From positions 124,001 to 188,000 of the forward strand of contig NZ_JBNLIA010000012.1 of NCBI RefSeq assembly GCF_050122995.1: DNA of 64,000 nucleotides, written 5' to 3'. The notes under the pieces were generated by a model, which saw only the letters and a program-made list of their open reading frames with translations, did not search any database and was not told where the DNA came from. How positions within the stretch are numbered: the stretch's first letter is position 1; each line of letters opens with the position of its first letter. The position numbers were made by a program, and so were the translations under genes. Source of the DNA: Haloparvum alkalitolerans. Its GTDB lineage: Archaea > Halobacteriota > Halobacteria > Halobacteriales > Haloferacaceae. Below are positions 11,138-21,093 of this stretch, in pieces.

Positions 11138-11323
11138 CTACTCCGGCGGCGACACGGTCGTATCGGTCGCGATCCAGCCGTCGGTGTTGCCCGGTTCAGT
11201 GAGGACCGTTCGCCCCACGTTGAGTTCGTAGGCGTTCAGTTCGGGGGATTCGTCGACTGGGCCGCCTCCGACGGGCTCGCTCCCGGCGCCGGCGTCCGAC
11301 GGCCGGCTGCGTGACGTGGTCAT
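11138..11323 (-). CDS. Small haloarchaeal protein under a DtxR-like operator
   Basis: A 61-residue protein whose conserved-looking part is LNAYELNVGRTVLTEPGNTDGWIATDTTVSPP, the NAYE...WI pattern seen in short haloarchaeal proteins of unknown function (possibly the DUF7331 group; not certain). The N-terminal half is low-complexity. It converges on the third dps gene with a 3-base gap. A perfect TTTAGG-N4-CCTAAA operator lies 9-24 bases upstream of the ATG, overlapping the core promoter, so expression is probably repressed by a metal-dependent regulator. Confidence 0.6.
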   Translation of the reverse strand: MTTSRSRPSDAGAGSEPVGGGPVDESPELNAYELNVGRTVLTEPGNTDGWIATDTTVSPPE

Positions 11324-11331
11324 CGAATGTG

Positions 11332-11347
11332 TTTAGGTATGCCTAAA
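11332..11347 (-). promoter_or_regulatory. Perfect DtxR/SirR/Idr-like operator
   Basis: TTTAGG-TATG-CCTAAA, perfect 6-base arms. It overlaps the predicted core promoter of the 61-residue gene (ATG at 11323), a classic repressor position. It matches the site ahead of the dps genes in half-site and spacing, so one iron- or manganese-responsive regulator may control both ends of the cluster. Confidence 0.65.
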
Positions 11348-11664
11348 AACAAAAGCGTTCGCATCGGAGCCAGGTTGTCCTGAACGCGTCGTCGGTGTGG
11401 GACACGAACGGGTCGCACAGGAGTGCTCGAAAGGGGCGTCGGAACCGATACGGCGTCCACCCCACGGGATTTGGGTACCGTCCACGGAACGAGTGGTCGC
11501 CGCGGCCTGGAGCTACGTGGACGACGCCGAGGGGATCCCGGGTGGCTCTCCTTCCCGATGAACGCGAGGCGCGGATTCACGGAAGCCTCACGCCTGCTCG
11601 CGTCCGCCGAGCGTCAGACGCCGACGGGGACGTTTTTTACGTTCGGACCGCGCACACCCTACAA
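11348..11664. other. Intergenic region ahead of the acidic zinc-ribbon gene
   Basis: An open frame continues upstream of the chosen start of the next gene, but it encodes basic, low-quality sequence unlike haloarchaeal proteins. A TTTTTTACG promoter element at about 11633-11641 stands 26 bases before the ATG at 11665. Nothing else is supported. Confidence 0.5.
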
Positions 11665-12975
11665 ATGGGACTCAGGTGTCTGCTCGGGCACGACTTCGGT
11701 GAACCCGAACTCGAGCGCGAGCGCGAGGAGGAGGGCGACGAGGTCGTCATCACGGTCCGCGAGGTGAAGACCTGCGACCGCTGCGGTGAGCAGCAGGTCG
11801 TCAGCGAGAACAAGGAGGTCACCTCGATCGAACAGCTCGCCGACGCCGCCGACACGGCGGCCGACGCGCCCGCGGACGCGACCGACGCCGAACCGGCCGA
11901 GCCGGCCGTGTCGAGCGGCGACGCCGAGCCCGCCGAGCCGGAGGCCGCCGTCGCCGAGGCCGAGGAGCCCGTCCAGCCGGACGAGCCGGGCGCCGAGCCC
12001 TCGGTGGAGCCGTCCCCCGCGGATGCGGAAGTCGAGGACGAGGACGACGCCGTCTTCATCGACGAGGGGCCCGACGGGGCCGATGAGCCGGAGACCGTGG
12101 ACGGACCCGCACCGGACCTGAGCGGCATCGAGAACGAGCCCGCGGACGCCGACGCGCCCGCCGCCGGGGCGGACGCCGGCGGAGCAAGCCGCGCGTCCGA
12201 TCCCGAGACCGACTCGGCGCCCCGGAACGCGGACGAAGAAGACGCGGAGATCCTCGACGATAGTCCCGGTGGGCAGCGACAGGACCCCCACGTCGACGCC
12301 GAGCCGGACGCGGCTGGCGCGACCGGCCACGGCGACTGGCCCGATGCCGGCCCGGGCGGGGACGCCGAGAGCGGCGACGAGGTCGACGCCGAGAGCGACG
12401 ACGGCGTCATCCTCGACGAGGAGCCCGACACCGACCCCGAGCGCGAGTACGGCGAATGGCCGGAGCCGGACGAGGAGGCCGAGGCGGCCGCCGACGAGCC
12501 CACCCCGTGGCCCGAACACCGCGGCGACGACGAGGGGTACGACGCGACCGTCGACGAGGGCGAAAGCGAGGAGGCCGGCGTCAGCTTCGGTGGCGGGCTC
12601 ACCCCCGAGGTGGACGACGACGCGGTCGACAGCGAGGCGGTCGACGACGACGCGGAGTTCATCGAGAACGAGCCGACGGAGCCGACGCCGGAGCCTGCGG
12701 CGGACCGAGAGCCGACCGACGGAGCGGGGGCGACCGACGCGGACGCAACGGGCGACGCCGCCGCAACCGGCCCCGCGGACGGCGCGACGCCCTCGACCGG
12801 TCGGGACTTCACCGATACGGAAGGCGCCGAACTCACGACGACGATGAACGAGGCGGACACCGAGTACTACTGTCCGGAGTGCGGCATGAGCCGGCCGGCC
12901 GACGGGAACTCGATCCGCGCGGGCGACAGCTGTCCGGAGTGCAAGGTCGGCTACATCTCCGAGCGCCAGCTGTGA
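11665..12975 (+). CDS. Acidic low-complexity protein bracketed by zinc ribbons (DUF7093-like)
   Basis: A 436-residue protein. The N-terminus MGLRCLLGHDFG plus CDRCG and the C-terminal CPECG...CPEC suggest split or paired zinc ribbons. Between them is a long Asp/Glu/Ala/Pro-rich region, probably disordered, with recurring short motifs such as VFIDEGP, EILDDSP, VILDEEP and EFIENEP, and two YGEWPE/GDWPD motifs. This architecture is known from haloarchaeal proteins of unknown function; the family name is from memory. The ATG at 11665 is supported by a promoter element 26 bases upstream. Confidence 0.7.
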   Translation: MGLRCLLGHDFGEPELEREREEEGDEVVITVREVKTCDRCGEQQVVSENKEVTSIEQLADAADTAADAPADATDAEPAEPAVSSGDAEPAEPEAAVAEAEEPVQPDEPGAEPSVEPSPADAEVEDEDDAVFIDEGPDGADEPETVDGPAPDLSGIENEPADADAPAAGADAGGASRASDPETDSAPRNADEEDAEILDDSPGGQRQDPHVDAEPDAAGATGHGDWPDAGPGGDAESGDEVDAESDDGVILDEEPDTDPEREYGEWPEPDEEAEAAADEPTPWPEHRGDDEGYDATVDEGESEEAGVSFGGGLTPEVDDDAVDSEAVDDDAEFIENEPTEPTPEPAADREPTDGAGATDADATGDAAATGPADGATPSTGRDFTDTEGAELTTTMNEADTEYYCPECGMSRPADGNSIRAGDSCPECKVGYISERQL

Positions 12976-13057
12976 CGCCGCCGATGTGGCCCGGCGCTCC
13001 CCTCCGGCCGCCCCGCTGACGAAACAGGTTTACCGTCCCCTGCCGAACGCGTTGCCA

Positions 13058-13441
13058 ATGAAGGAGTACAAGATGCGACGCGGCGAGCATCTGGACGACC
13101 GGATGCCCGACCTGAAAGCCTCCATCGAGGAGTACTTCGGCGAAGTGACCGGCACCGAGGAGACGAACGGCCAGGAGCTGTACGTCGTCGAGGACCCCGA
13201 CAACCCCGTCTTCGAGCGCATCCTCGCGGGCGCCGCCGAGTACAGCGGCAAGAAGGACAAGCTGATGGTCCACTTCGAGGAGCGCGACGCCGAAGACGTC
13301 ATCGCCGAGGGCAACGCCGACGCCGCCGCCGACGCGGTCGACGCCAAGAACGACTTCCTGCTCGAAGCGACCGGCCGCGACGCCAAGTCCCGCCGCGACT
13401 CCATGAAGCGCGCCGTCGAGGACGAAGCGCCGGATTACTAA
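13058..13441 (+). CDS. DUF5611-like conserved haloarchaeal protein
   Basis: A 127-residue soluble acidic protein starting MKEYKMRRGEHLDD, which I associate with the DUF5611 family; function unknown. It has a central FERILAGAAEYSGKKDKLMVHFEERD segment and an alpha-helical C-terminus. A GGTTTACC promoter element lies about 30 bases before the ATG, so it is likely transcribed on its own. A family B repeat begins two bases after its stop codon and supplies a T-rich stretch that may act as terminator. Confidence 0.7.
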   Translation: MKEYKMRRGEHLDDRMPDLKASIEEYFGEVTGTEETNGQELYVVEDPDNPVFERILAGAAEYSGKKDKLMVHFEERDAEDVIAEGNADAAADAVDAKNDFLLEATGRDAKSRRDSMKRAVEDEAPDY

Positions 13442-13442
13442 C

Positions 13443-13568
13443 GACCTTTTTCTGCGTCGGGTTCGCGCGGCGCAGGCGCCGCGCTCACCCATCCTTGAAA
13501 AATGTCGATCAAAAAGGGGCCGCGGTCGGCGCTGCGGGCGCTGCGCGCCCTCGCGCCGCCGCGGTACC
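13443..13568 (+). repeat. Family B repeat element, copy 1
   Basis: Begins GACCTTTTTCTG directly after the preceding stop codon. CCTTTTT near the start and AAAAAGG at about 13511-13517 form terminal inverted repeats around a perfect palindrome GCGCGGCGC-AG-GCGCCGCGC. A second module, GGCCGCGGTCGGCGCTGCGG through CGCGGTACC, follows. Copies 2-4 match closely. It contains an ATG frame starting MSIKKGPRSALRALR that recurs in other copies, but nothing else supports translation. Confidence 0.9.
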
Positions 13569-13596
13569 TCGCGCTTGACCGCATCAGCACTGCATC

Positions 13597-13681
13597 AGCA
13601 CCGCCACCGCACCAGCACCGCCACCGCACCAGCACCGCCACCGCACCAGCACCGCTACCGCACCAGCGCCGCCACCGCGAC
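13597..13681 (+). repeat. 17-base tandem minisatellite attached to family B copy 1
   Basis: Five tandem units of AGCACCGCCACCGCACC (17 bases), the last two with substitutions. It follows the family B core at a short distance. Comparable CACCGC-rich tandem arrays with different periods accompany copies 3 and 4. The remaining sequence to 13813 shows no gene. Confidence 0.9.
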
Positions 13682-13813
13682 AGCGGTTACAGAAAACGCC
13701 ACAGCGCCGCGGCCGCTGACAGAAAACCCTTCACAGCGCCTCGACCTGCGACAGAAATTTCGGTGACACCGCCGCCGTGGAGCGGAAAACGTGTCTGGGT
13801 CGCCGCGGTGTGC

Positions 13814-15343
13814 TCAGAGCGCGTTTTCGAGGGCGCTCGCGACCGCCCGCGCTTTTTCGGCCAGTTCGGTCGGGACGTCGCCGGCCGCGACCGCGGCGTC
13901 GAGCTCGTCGTCGTCCACGCGCCGGACGGTGCCGTCGGCCTCCTTCACCACGTCGACGTGGAGGTCGACGTACCGGATCGCGTCCGGAAACGCCTCGACC
14001 GGCGTACAGACGTTGACGTAGGTCCCCTTCGTGGCCCCCTCCGCGTCGCGGTAGACCGTCGGGTACCACCACCGGCCCTCCTTGAACGAGGTGTGCGCCG
14101 TGTCGCCCGCCTCCCGGCGCGCGTCGAGTTCGTCGTAGCTCCCGCCGGGCGTCATCTCCCGGCGCACCGACACCGACCCGCCCGGCTCGACCTCCGTGAC
14201 GGTGCCCTCTCCGAGAACGATCCGGTGGCCCGCGGGCTTGCCGTGCTCGATGCGGACGGCGTCGCCCTCGTGGGGACCGAACTGCTCGGTCACCACGTCG
14301 AAGGGGAACGCCGCCTCCGGGTCCTCGCCCGGCGTGGGCTCCGTCAGCGCCTCCGCGAAGTCGACGCCCGCGCGAGCGCTCGCGGACCCGGCCTTGATCC
14401 GGTGGTGGCCGGGCATCGTGGGCGCGACCGCGCCGCGCTCGCGGTCGAGCGCGAACCGCGACTCGCGGCCGAACCAGACCCACGCGCCGGCCCGCGGCGC
14501 GACGAGGCGACCCGGCTCGCCAACGGGGTCGTCGGTCGCGTCCCGCACCGCCTCCGCGCGGTCGACGGCGCTATCGAGCGCCTCTCGAAGCGCGTCCATC
14601 CCGGCGTCGACCGCGGGAGCGTGCCAGACGATCCCCCAGTCGTCGGGCGGATGGAGGTCCAGCAGGTCGGCCATGCCGGCGAGTTCGCGGCCCGCGGCCT
14701 CGTCGTACGACTCCACGCGCGTCCCGCCGCCGGGGACCAGCGAGGCGAGCTCGCCGACGACCCTGATCTCGGCGTCGAGCTCCGGCCGGTCGTCGTCCCA
14801 CGGCGCCGTCGCCTCGCGGACCTGCACCCGCACCGCGTCCCCGACCTCGACGCGGTCGTCGACGTTGCCGTAGGGGAGGTACCCCTCGACGGTCGCTCCC
14901 CGACCCTCTGCCCCGACCGCCGCCCCGAGGTCGACGAGAGCGCCGCCGCCGAGAGCCTCGGTTACCTCGCCGTCGAAGACCGCGCCCTCGGGCGCGGGGT
15001 CCGTCCACGCCAGCGCGTCGCGAGCGACCCCCCCAAGCCGGCCGGTGACCGCCTCGACCGCCGCGGGATCGCCGGCGACGCCGACGCCCTGCCGGTCGTC
15101 CGTGGTGGCGACCTCGACCGCCGGCGCGCCGCCTTCCTGAACCCGGTCGGCCAGCGGGGTCCCCGCGAACCGCCGCCGGATGGGCGGCGAGGCGTCGACC
15201 GCGTCGTGGCCGGCGTCGGCCAGCAGCCGCGTGAGCGCCGTGGCGTAGATGCCGCGGACGCGGACCGGCGGCGTCGCGAGGGCTGTCTCCCCGTCACCCC
15301 CGTCGTCGGTCGAAGCGTCCGCGGCGGCGTCCTCACCCGGCAC
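13814..15343 (-). CDS. fau1: RNase E/G-like ribonuclease FAU-1
   Basis: A 509-residue protein with an N-terminal RNase E/G-like part, an S1-like RNA-binding stretch (GAVFDGEVTEALGGGALVDLG...GYLPYGNVDDRVEVGDAVRVQV) and a C-terminal DUF402 domain (SFKEGRWWYPTVYRD, then YVDLHVDVVKEADGTVRRVDDDEL). This order is that of archaeal FAU-1, which binds AU-rich RNA and has been linked to rRNA precursor processing. The GTG start is chosen because it lies one base from the stop codon of the upstream minus-strand gene, with which it forms an operon. Confidence 0.85.
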   Translation of the reverse strand: MPGEDAAADASTDDGGDGETALATPPVRVRGIYATALTRLLADAGHDAVDASPPIRRRFAGTPLADRVQEGGAPAVEVATTDDRQGVGVAGDPAAVEAVTGRLGGVARDALAWTDPAPEGAVFDGEVTEALGGGALVDLGAAVGAEGRGATVEGYLPYGNVDDRVEVGDAVRVQVREATAPWDDDRPELDAEIRVVGELASLVPGGGTRVESYDEAAGRELAGMADLLDLHPPDDWGIVWHAPAVDAGMDALREALDSAVDRAEAVRDATDDPVGEPGRLVAPRAGAWVWFGRESRFALDRERGAVAPTMPGHHRIKAGSASARAGVDFAEALTEPTPGEDPEAAFPFDVVTEQFGPHEGDAVRIEHGKPAGHRIVLGEGTVTEVEPGGSVSVRREMTPGGSYDELDARREAGDTAHTSFKEGRWWYPTVYRDAEGATKGTYVNVCTPVEAFPDAIRYVDLHVDVVKEADGTVRRVDDDELDAAVAAGDVPTELAEKARAVASALENAL

Positions 15344-15344
15344 G

Positions 15345-15719
15345 CTACAGGTCCTCCGGGTCGCGCGCGAAGCGAACGCGGTCGTGGACCGTCGGTCCGA
15401 GCGTCAGTTCGACGACGTCATCAGAGAGCGTGCGACCGTCCTCGACGTACGCGCCCCACGAGCCGAACGAGACGTACCCCCGCAGGTCGCCGCCGTGGGT
15501 GTACAAGTCGACGGCGCAGTCGGGGTGTTCCTGCGGACCGTCCGGGCCGTGGGCCGTCTCGAGGTCCGAGTGGAGCGTCTCCGCGTCGGCGACGAACGAC
15601 TCGATGGCCGCCGCGTCCTCAGCCACGAGCTCGGCCGCGCGGTCGCTCGCCGCCCGGATCTCCTCGGTGTCGAGGCCGGCCTCCCGGAGCGCCTGCTGCG
15701 TGCGCGGGTCGAAGTGCAT
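15345..15719 (-). CDS. Conserved haloarchaeal protein upstream of FAU-1 gene (DUF7532-like)
   Basis: A 124-residue soluble protein: an alpha-helical N-terminus (MHFDPRTQQALREAGLDTEEI) and a beta-rich C-terminus (VDLYTHGGDLRGYVSFGSWGAYVEDGR). I associate this with a haloarchaeal family of unknown function (possibly DUF7532). Its stop codon is one base from the GTG of the FAU-1 gene, so the two are translationally linked and may act in the same RNA-related process. Confidence 0.65.
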   Translation of the reverse strand: MHFDPRTQQALREAGLDTEEIRAASDRAAELVAEDAAAIESFVADAETLHSDLETAHGPDGPQEHPDCAVDLYTHGGDLRGYVSFGSWGAYVEDGRTLSDDVVELTLGPTVHDRVRFARDPEDL

Positions 15720-15851
15720 ACCCCGCCTACGGGCGAGGGGCCCTCAAGGCTCACGGTCCGGCGCCGTTCGCCCGCCCCGGCGCCGTTCCCCCGGTCCGCC
15801 GATCCGGCCGCCGCCACCAGAGCTTAATCTGTGGCGGGCGACCGGTGACCC

Positions 15852-16859
15852 ATGACGGACAGGAAGGATCCGATAGAGACCGCCTCCGACGGCTCCCGCG
15901 ACCTCTACGACGTGGCGACGTGGGAGCCGCGGACGGCGCTCGACCGCGTCGCCGTCTCGGGGTACTGGCTGTTGACGCGGGGCGCGAAGGTCGCGGTGGT
16001 GCTCCTCGCGTTCCTGATCTTGCTCTCGCTCGGGATCCTCGGGGCGCTGTCGGAACCCGAAATCGGCCTGCTGACCGCGCTCTCCGCGCTGCCCGCGCTC
16101 GGACTGGCGGCGTACGTCCGGTACTCGGATGTGACCGAGGCGGAACCGCTCTCGCTGCTGGTCGCGACGTTCCTGCTCGCGGTCCTGACCGCCACCTTCG
16201 CCGCAGTGGTCAACAGCCTCGTGCAGGGAGTGTTCGGCCCCTTCGAGGGGCTCAGCATGGTGGTCTTCTTCTTCCTCGTGGTCGGACCGGGCGAGGAGGC
16301 GGTGAAGCTGCTCGCGGTCCGGCTGTACGCGTACACCGACGACCGCTTCGACGCGGTGATAGACGGCGCGGTGTACGGCGCGGTCGCGGGGCTCGGCTTC
16401 GCCACCATCGAGAACGCGCTCTACATCGCGCGCAACGTCGACGCCGCGGAGCTCGGCGCCGGGGTCGGGCTGGCGATCCTCGGCGCCGGCGACGGCATCG
16501 CGGCGCTCCGTGCGCTCGCGGGGCCGGGCCACGTCATCTACTCCGCGTTCGCCGGCTACTACCTCGGGCTCGCGAAGTTCAACCCCGAACACCGCGGCCC
16601 CATCGTCGTGAAGGGCGTCGTGATCGCGGCGTTGATCCACGCCACCTACAACTCGACGGTCGGCCTCGGCTCGGGGATCATCGGCGCCGTCACGGGGCTG
16701 TCGTCGCTCCCGGCGTTCCTCGTGTACGTCCTGATCTTCGACGGCGTGTTCGGCTTCGTCCTGCTCCGGAAGATCTGGCGCTACCGCGAGACGCACCTCG
16801 AGGTCCACGACGAGATCGAGGAGGACGCCGCTCCGGAGATGACCGAGTTCGAGGAGTGA
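15852..16859 (+). CDS. PrsW-family intramembrane metalloprotease
   Basis: A 335-residue polytopic membrane protein with about eight hydrophobic segments. The PrsW motifs are all present: EEAVK (148-152), FATIEN (183-188), the HVIYS histidine (227) and the HATYN histidine (263). PrsW proteases cleave membrane-bound regulatory proteins; bacterial PrsW cleaves an anti-sigma factor, and the archaeal substrate is not known. The C-terminus is short and acidic and probably cytoplasmic. A GAGCTTAATC promoter element lies about 28 bases before the ATG. It stands alone between divergent and convergent neighbours. Confidence 0.85.
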   Translation: MTDRKDPIETASDGSRDLYDVATWEPRTALDRVAVSGYWLLTRGAKVAVVLLAFLILLSLGILGALSEPEIGLLTALSALPALGLAAYVRYSDVTEAEPLSLLVATFLLAVLTATFAAVVNSLVQGVFGPFEGLSMVVFFFLVVGPGEEAVKLLAVRLYAYTDDRFDAVIDGAVYGAVAGLGFATIENALYIARNVDAAELGAGVGLAILGAGDGIAALRALAGPGHVIYSAFAGYYLGLAKFNPEHRGPIVVKGVVIAALIHATYNSTVGLGSGIIGAVTGLSSLPAFLVYVLIFDGVFGFVLLRKIWRYRETHLEVHDEIEEDAAPEMTEFEE

Positions 16860-17005
16860 CTACCGGGCGTCGGGCGTGCGATATCGATTCGACGGCCCTG
16901 CCGCTACCGGGGTATCGTGTCCGAAAAAGTGGAAAGCCGTCGGTTCGCAGGCGGTGCAGCGACGGGTGCGGTCGGCGGTGAGTGTGGTGTCCTATCGGGG
17001 GACGC

Positions 17006-18688
<1,683 letters not shown>

Positions 18689-18714
18689 AGTACACCCACT
18701 GATTGTCTGTGGTT

Positions 18715-18725
18715 CTATAAAAAAC
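18715..18725 (-). promoter_or_regulatory. Thermosome promoter
   Basis: Read on the minus strand, CGAAGG (BRE-like) is followed by TTTTTTATAG, centred 32 bases before the ATG at 18688. The transcript would have a leader of only a few bases. This is one of the strongest TATA elements in the window, fitting a highly expressed heat-inducible gene. Confidence 0.8.
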
Positions 18726-18913
18726 CTTCGTCGACATCGTGCGAAAACGGCACACGGAACGCCGTAGCAACCGCATGCGTACTCTTCACATGGTGGGTTT
18801 ATACGTCAGTCAGCCGCAAACGCCGACCGCGTAACGGCAGTTCGGAACGCGACGGCGCGGAAAGCGGGCCGAAGGCGGCTCGCGGACCGAAGGCGGCTCG
18901 CGGACCGACCGTC

Positions 18914-19453
18914 TCAGGGGCTCGAAAAGGAGAGGTCGTCGCCGAGCTCGTTGGACTTCCGCTCGAGGAAGGAGTACACCGCGCCGTGGGGAGCGCCGTC
19001 GACGAGCATCCCGACCGCGCGCCGGACGACCTCGACCTCCTCGGGGTCGCCGATGGCGCCGACCGTGGAGCCGTAGACGACCACGTCCGCGCCGGTCAGC
19101 TCCTCCAGCAGTTCGCGCGTGCGGCCGTTCTCCCCGATGACGCGGCCCTTCTTGCGCTGGAGGTCGTTGTCGTTGCGGGTGTGTTCGGACAGGTCGATCA
19201 GCTCGAACGTCCGGAGGTCGTCGTCCAAAAGCGACAGGGCGGCCTCGGGGGTGAACCCGCGGCCGATGGCGCGGACGATGTCCGGCGCGACGAGCCCCGC
19301 GACCGGGTCGCCGACGCTCTCGATGGCGACCGAGCCGCTCTCGGAGTCCACGTCCAGCCGCACCTCCGCGCGCTTCTCGACCTCCCGCATCGTCTCGCCG
19401 CCGGCGCCGATGAGGACGCCGATCCGGTCCTGCGGAACCGTCACGTGATTCAT
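18914..19453 (-). CDS. Archaeal Dim2/Pno1-like KH-domain RNA-binding protein
   Basis: A 179-residue protein with two KH-type modules: VTVPQDRIGVLIGAGGETMREVEKRAEVRLDVDSE at the N-terminus and KKGRVIGENGRTRELLEELTGADVVVYG in the middle. This matches the archaeal counterpart of eukaryotic Pno1/Dim2, a small-subunit rRNA maturation factor. It lies upstream of the thermosome gene on the same strand with a 225-base gap that includes a duplicated GGACCGAAGGCGGCTCGC unit (about 18868-18908). Confidence 0.82.
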   Translation of the reverse strand: MNHVTVPQDRIGVLIGAGGETMREVEKRAEVRLDVDSESGSVAIESVGDPVAGLVAPDIVRAIGRGFTPEAALSLLDDDLRTFELIDLSEHTRNDNDLQRKKGRVIGENGRTRELLEELTGADVVVYGSTVGAIGDPEEVEVVRRAVGMLVDGAPHGAVYSFLERKSNELGDDLSFSSP

Positions 19454-19706
19454 ACGCTCCGGTAGCCGACGGACGGTTTTAAACGTGTTCCAGCGCCGCT
19501 CCGCCGGGAACCGCGGGGTCGCGCCCGAGCGGTCGACCCGTCGCCCGCCCGAAGCGCGGCGAGAGGACGCCCGCGCCGGGCGTCGATTCTCACGATCGAG
19601 AACGACGGCCGGTCGCGTGCGCCCGAATCGTTCGCGTCGTTTTCGGCCGTGAACGGTACGGACGGTCGACCCGGTTTATACCGGATCCGCGCGTCGAGCG
19701 CCGTGT

Positions 19707-20729
19707 ATGCAACGCAAAACTGCACTCGTGGCGCTCGTCGCGCTGCTCGTCGGCGCGACGGCCGCGGTCGGCGCGGCGTCGCTCGCGGTCGACGTGAGCC
19801 AGTCGCCCGGCGAGACGGCGACGGTCACGGTCACCGACAACGGAACGGCCGTCGAGAACGCGACCGTGACGGTCGAACCGACCGACGAGAACGCGAGCTA
19901 CGCGGGTAACGGCACGTACACGACCGACGCGAACGGGACGGTCGAGCTGCCCGCCCCCGACGAGGACGTCGAGGTCTCGGTGACGGCGGAGTACAACGGC
20001 ACCACCGCCACACAGACCACGGTCCTCGAGGCCGCCGACGAGTCGTCGCTCTCGGTTGGCGTGAGCCAGACCGCGGGCGAGTCGGCGACGGTGAGCGTGA
20101 GCGAGAACGGCACGGGCGTCGCGAACGCCTCGGTCGACGTCGCGCTCGCCGACTCCGAGGACGCGGAGAACGTCACGTACGCGGGCACGGGAGCGTACAC
20201 GACCGACGCCAACGGGACGGTCGATCTCCCCGCCCCCGAGGAGAACGTCACCGTCGACGTGACGGCGACCGCGGACAACGAAACCGCGTCGACGACCGCG
20301 ACGCTGCTGGCCGCGACCGGCAACGGCAGCGAGGAGGCGTCGAACTTCGGCCAGCGGCTCCAGCAGTTCAAGCTCGAACTCGGCGCGAACGCCACCGGGC
20401 AGGACATCGCCTCGTGGGTCGTCGCGAACAACCCCGGCAACGCGCCCGACCACGCCGGGCCCGGCGCCGCGGACGACAGCCCGGCCGCGAACGCCTCGGC
20501 GAACGGCAACGGGAACGGCAACGGCGCCGGTGGCCCGCCGGAGCACGCGGGCGGTGACGACGAGGACGCCGGCAACGGAAACGGGGGCGGCCCGCCCGCC
20601 CACGCCGGCGGTGACGACGGCGACAAGGGGAACGGTAACGGAAACGGGGGCGGCCCGCCCGCCCACGCCGGCGGTGACGACGGGAACGACGAGGAGACCG
20701 ACGAGGAGACGACCGAGACCGAATCGTAG
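19707..20729 (+). CDS. Secreted protein with two bacterial-Ig-like repeats and a GPP-HAGG tail
   Basis: A 340-residue protein with a Sec-type signal peptide (MQRKTALVALVALLVGATAAVGA). Two homologous modules follow, each ending in YTTDANGTV-LPAPxE-V-V-VTA, a carboxypeptidase-regulatory/Big-like beta-sandwich pattern with many N-glycosylation sequons (NGT, NAT, NAS). After an FGQRLQQFKLELGANATGQDI helix comes an Asn/Gly-rich tail with three GPPxHAGGDD repeats and an acidic end. There is no C-terminal membrane anchor or sorting signal, so it is probably released. A GGTTTATACC TATA element lies 28 bases before the ATG. Confidence 0.75.
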   Translation: MQRKTALVALVALLVGATAAVGAASLAVDVSQSPGETATVTVTDNGTAVENATVTVEPTDENASYAGNGTYTTDANGTVELPAPDEDVEVSVTAEYNGTTATQTTVLEAADESSLSVGVSQTAGESATVSVSENGTGVANASVDVALADSEDAENVTYAGTGAYTTDANGTVDLPAPEENVTVDVTATADNETASTTATLLAATGNGSEEASNFGQRLQQFKLELGANATGQDIASWVVANNPGNAPDHAGPGAADDSPAANASANGNGNGNGAGGPPEHAGGDDEDAGNGNGGGPPAHAGGDDGDKGNGNGNGGGPPAHAGGDDGNDEETDEETTETES

Positions 20730-21093
20730 CTCGCCCCGGTCATCCCCGCTAAATCCGCCGTCATAAACTGTCTAAACGATTTCTTCGGGTCGAAACGGCA
20801 GACGGTGTTTAAGTTACCCGACGCACACGAGCCGATGCGGGCAACGTGAGATCGGAGGCACACGGCGAACCGCGCAGCGTGGAACCGCTTCACTCTCCAC
20901 CACCCACACCACCCACGCGGTTTCCACGGGCGAGGTTCGCGCGGGGCCGAAGCGGTCCGATCTCGGCCCGACACTTCTGACCGGTCCCGAACCGACCAGC
21001 GGCGGCACCGGCGCCGACACCGTCACCGCCTTCGGGCGCGTCCTCCCGGCCAGTGTCGGTAGCGTTTTGGGTGCGGTCGGCCAAGCCAGCCCC
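20730..21093. other. Intergenic region between secreted protein gene and sahH
   Basis: No gene is supported. A GTTTAAGTTACC element at about 20806-20818 looks like a promoter but is followed only by a four-codon ORF. The ATG of sahH at 21094 is preceded by AGCGTTTTGGG about 30 bases upstream. The CACCACCCACACCACCCACG stretch near 20899 is low-complexity. Confidence 0.4.

Noticed and set aside
11395..11664. Longer N-terminus for the acidic zinc-ribbon protein
   Set aside because: The added residues are basic and Arg-rich, and a promoter element lies directly before the internal ATG at 11665.
13502..16981. 1159-codon plus-strand ORF
   Set aside because: It runs antisense to the FAU-1 gene and its upstream neighbour and in another frame across the PrsW gene. 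It is an open antisense frame caused by high GC; the embedded genes have clear family motifs.
18780..18830. Promoter and small gene on either strand (GGGTTTATACG)
   Set aside because: The TATA-like element is not followed by an ORF or a stable hairpin at the right distance on either strand.
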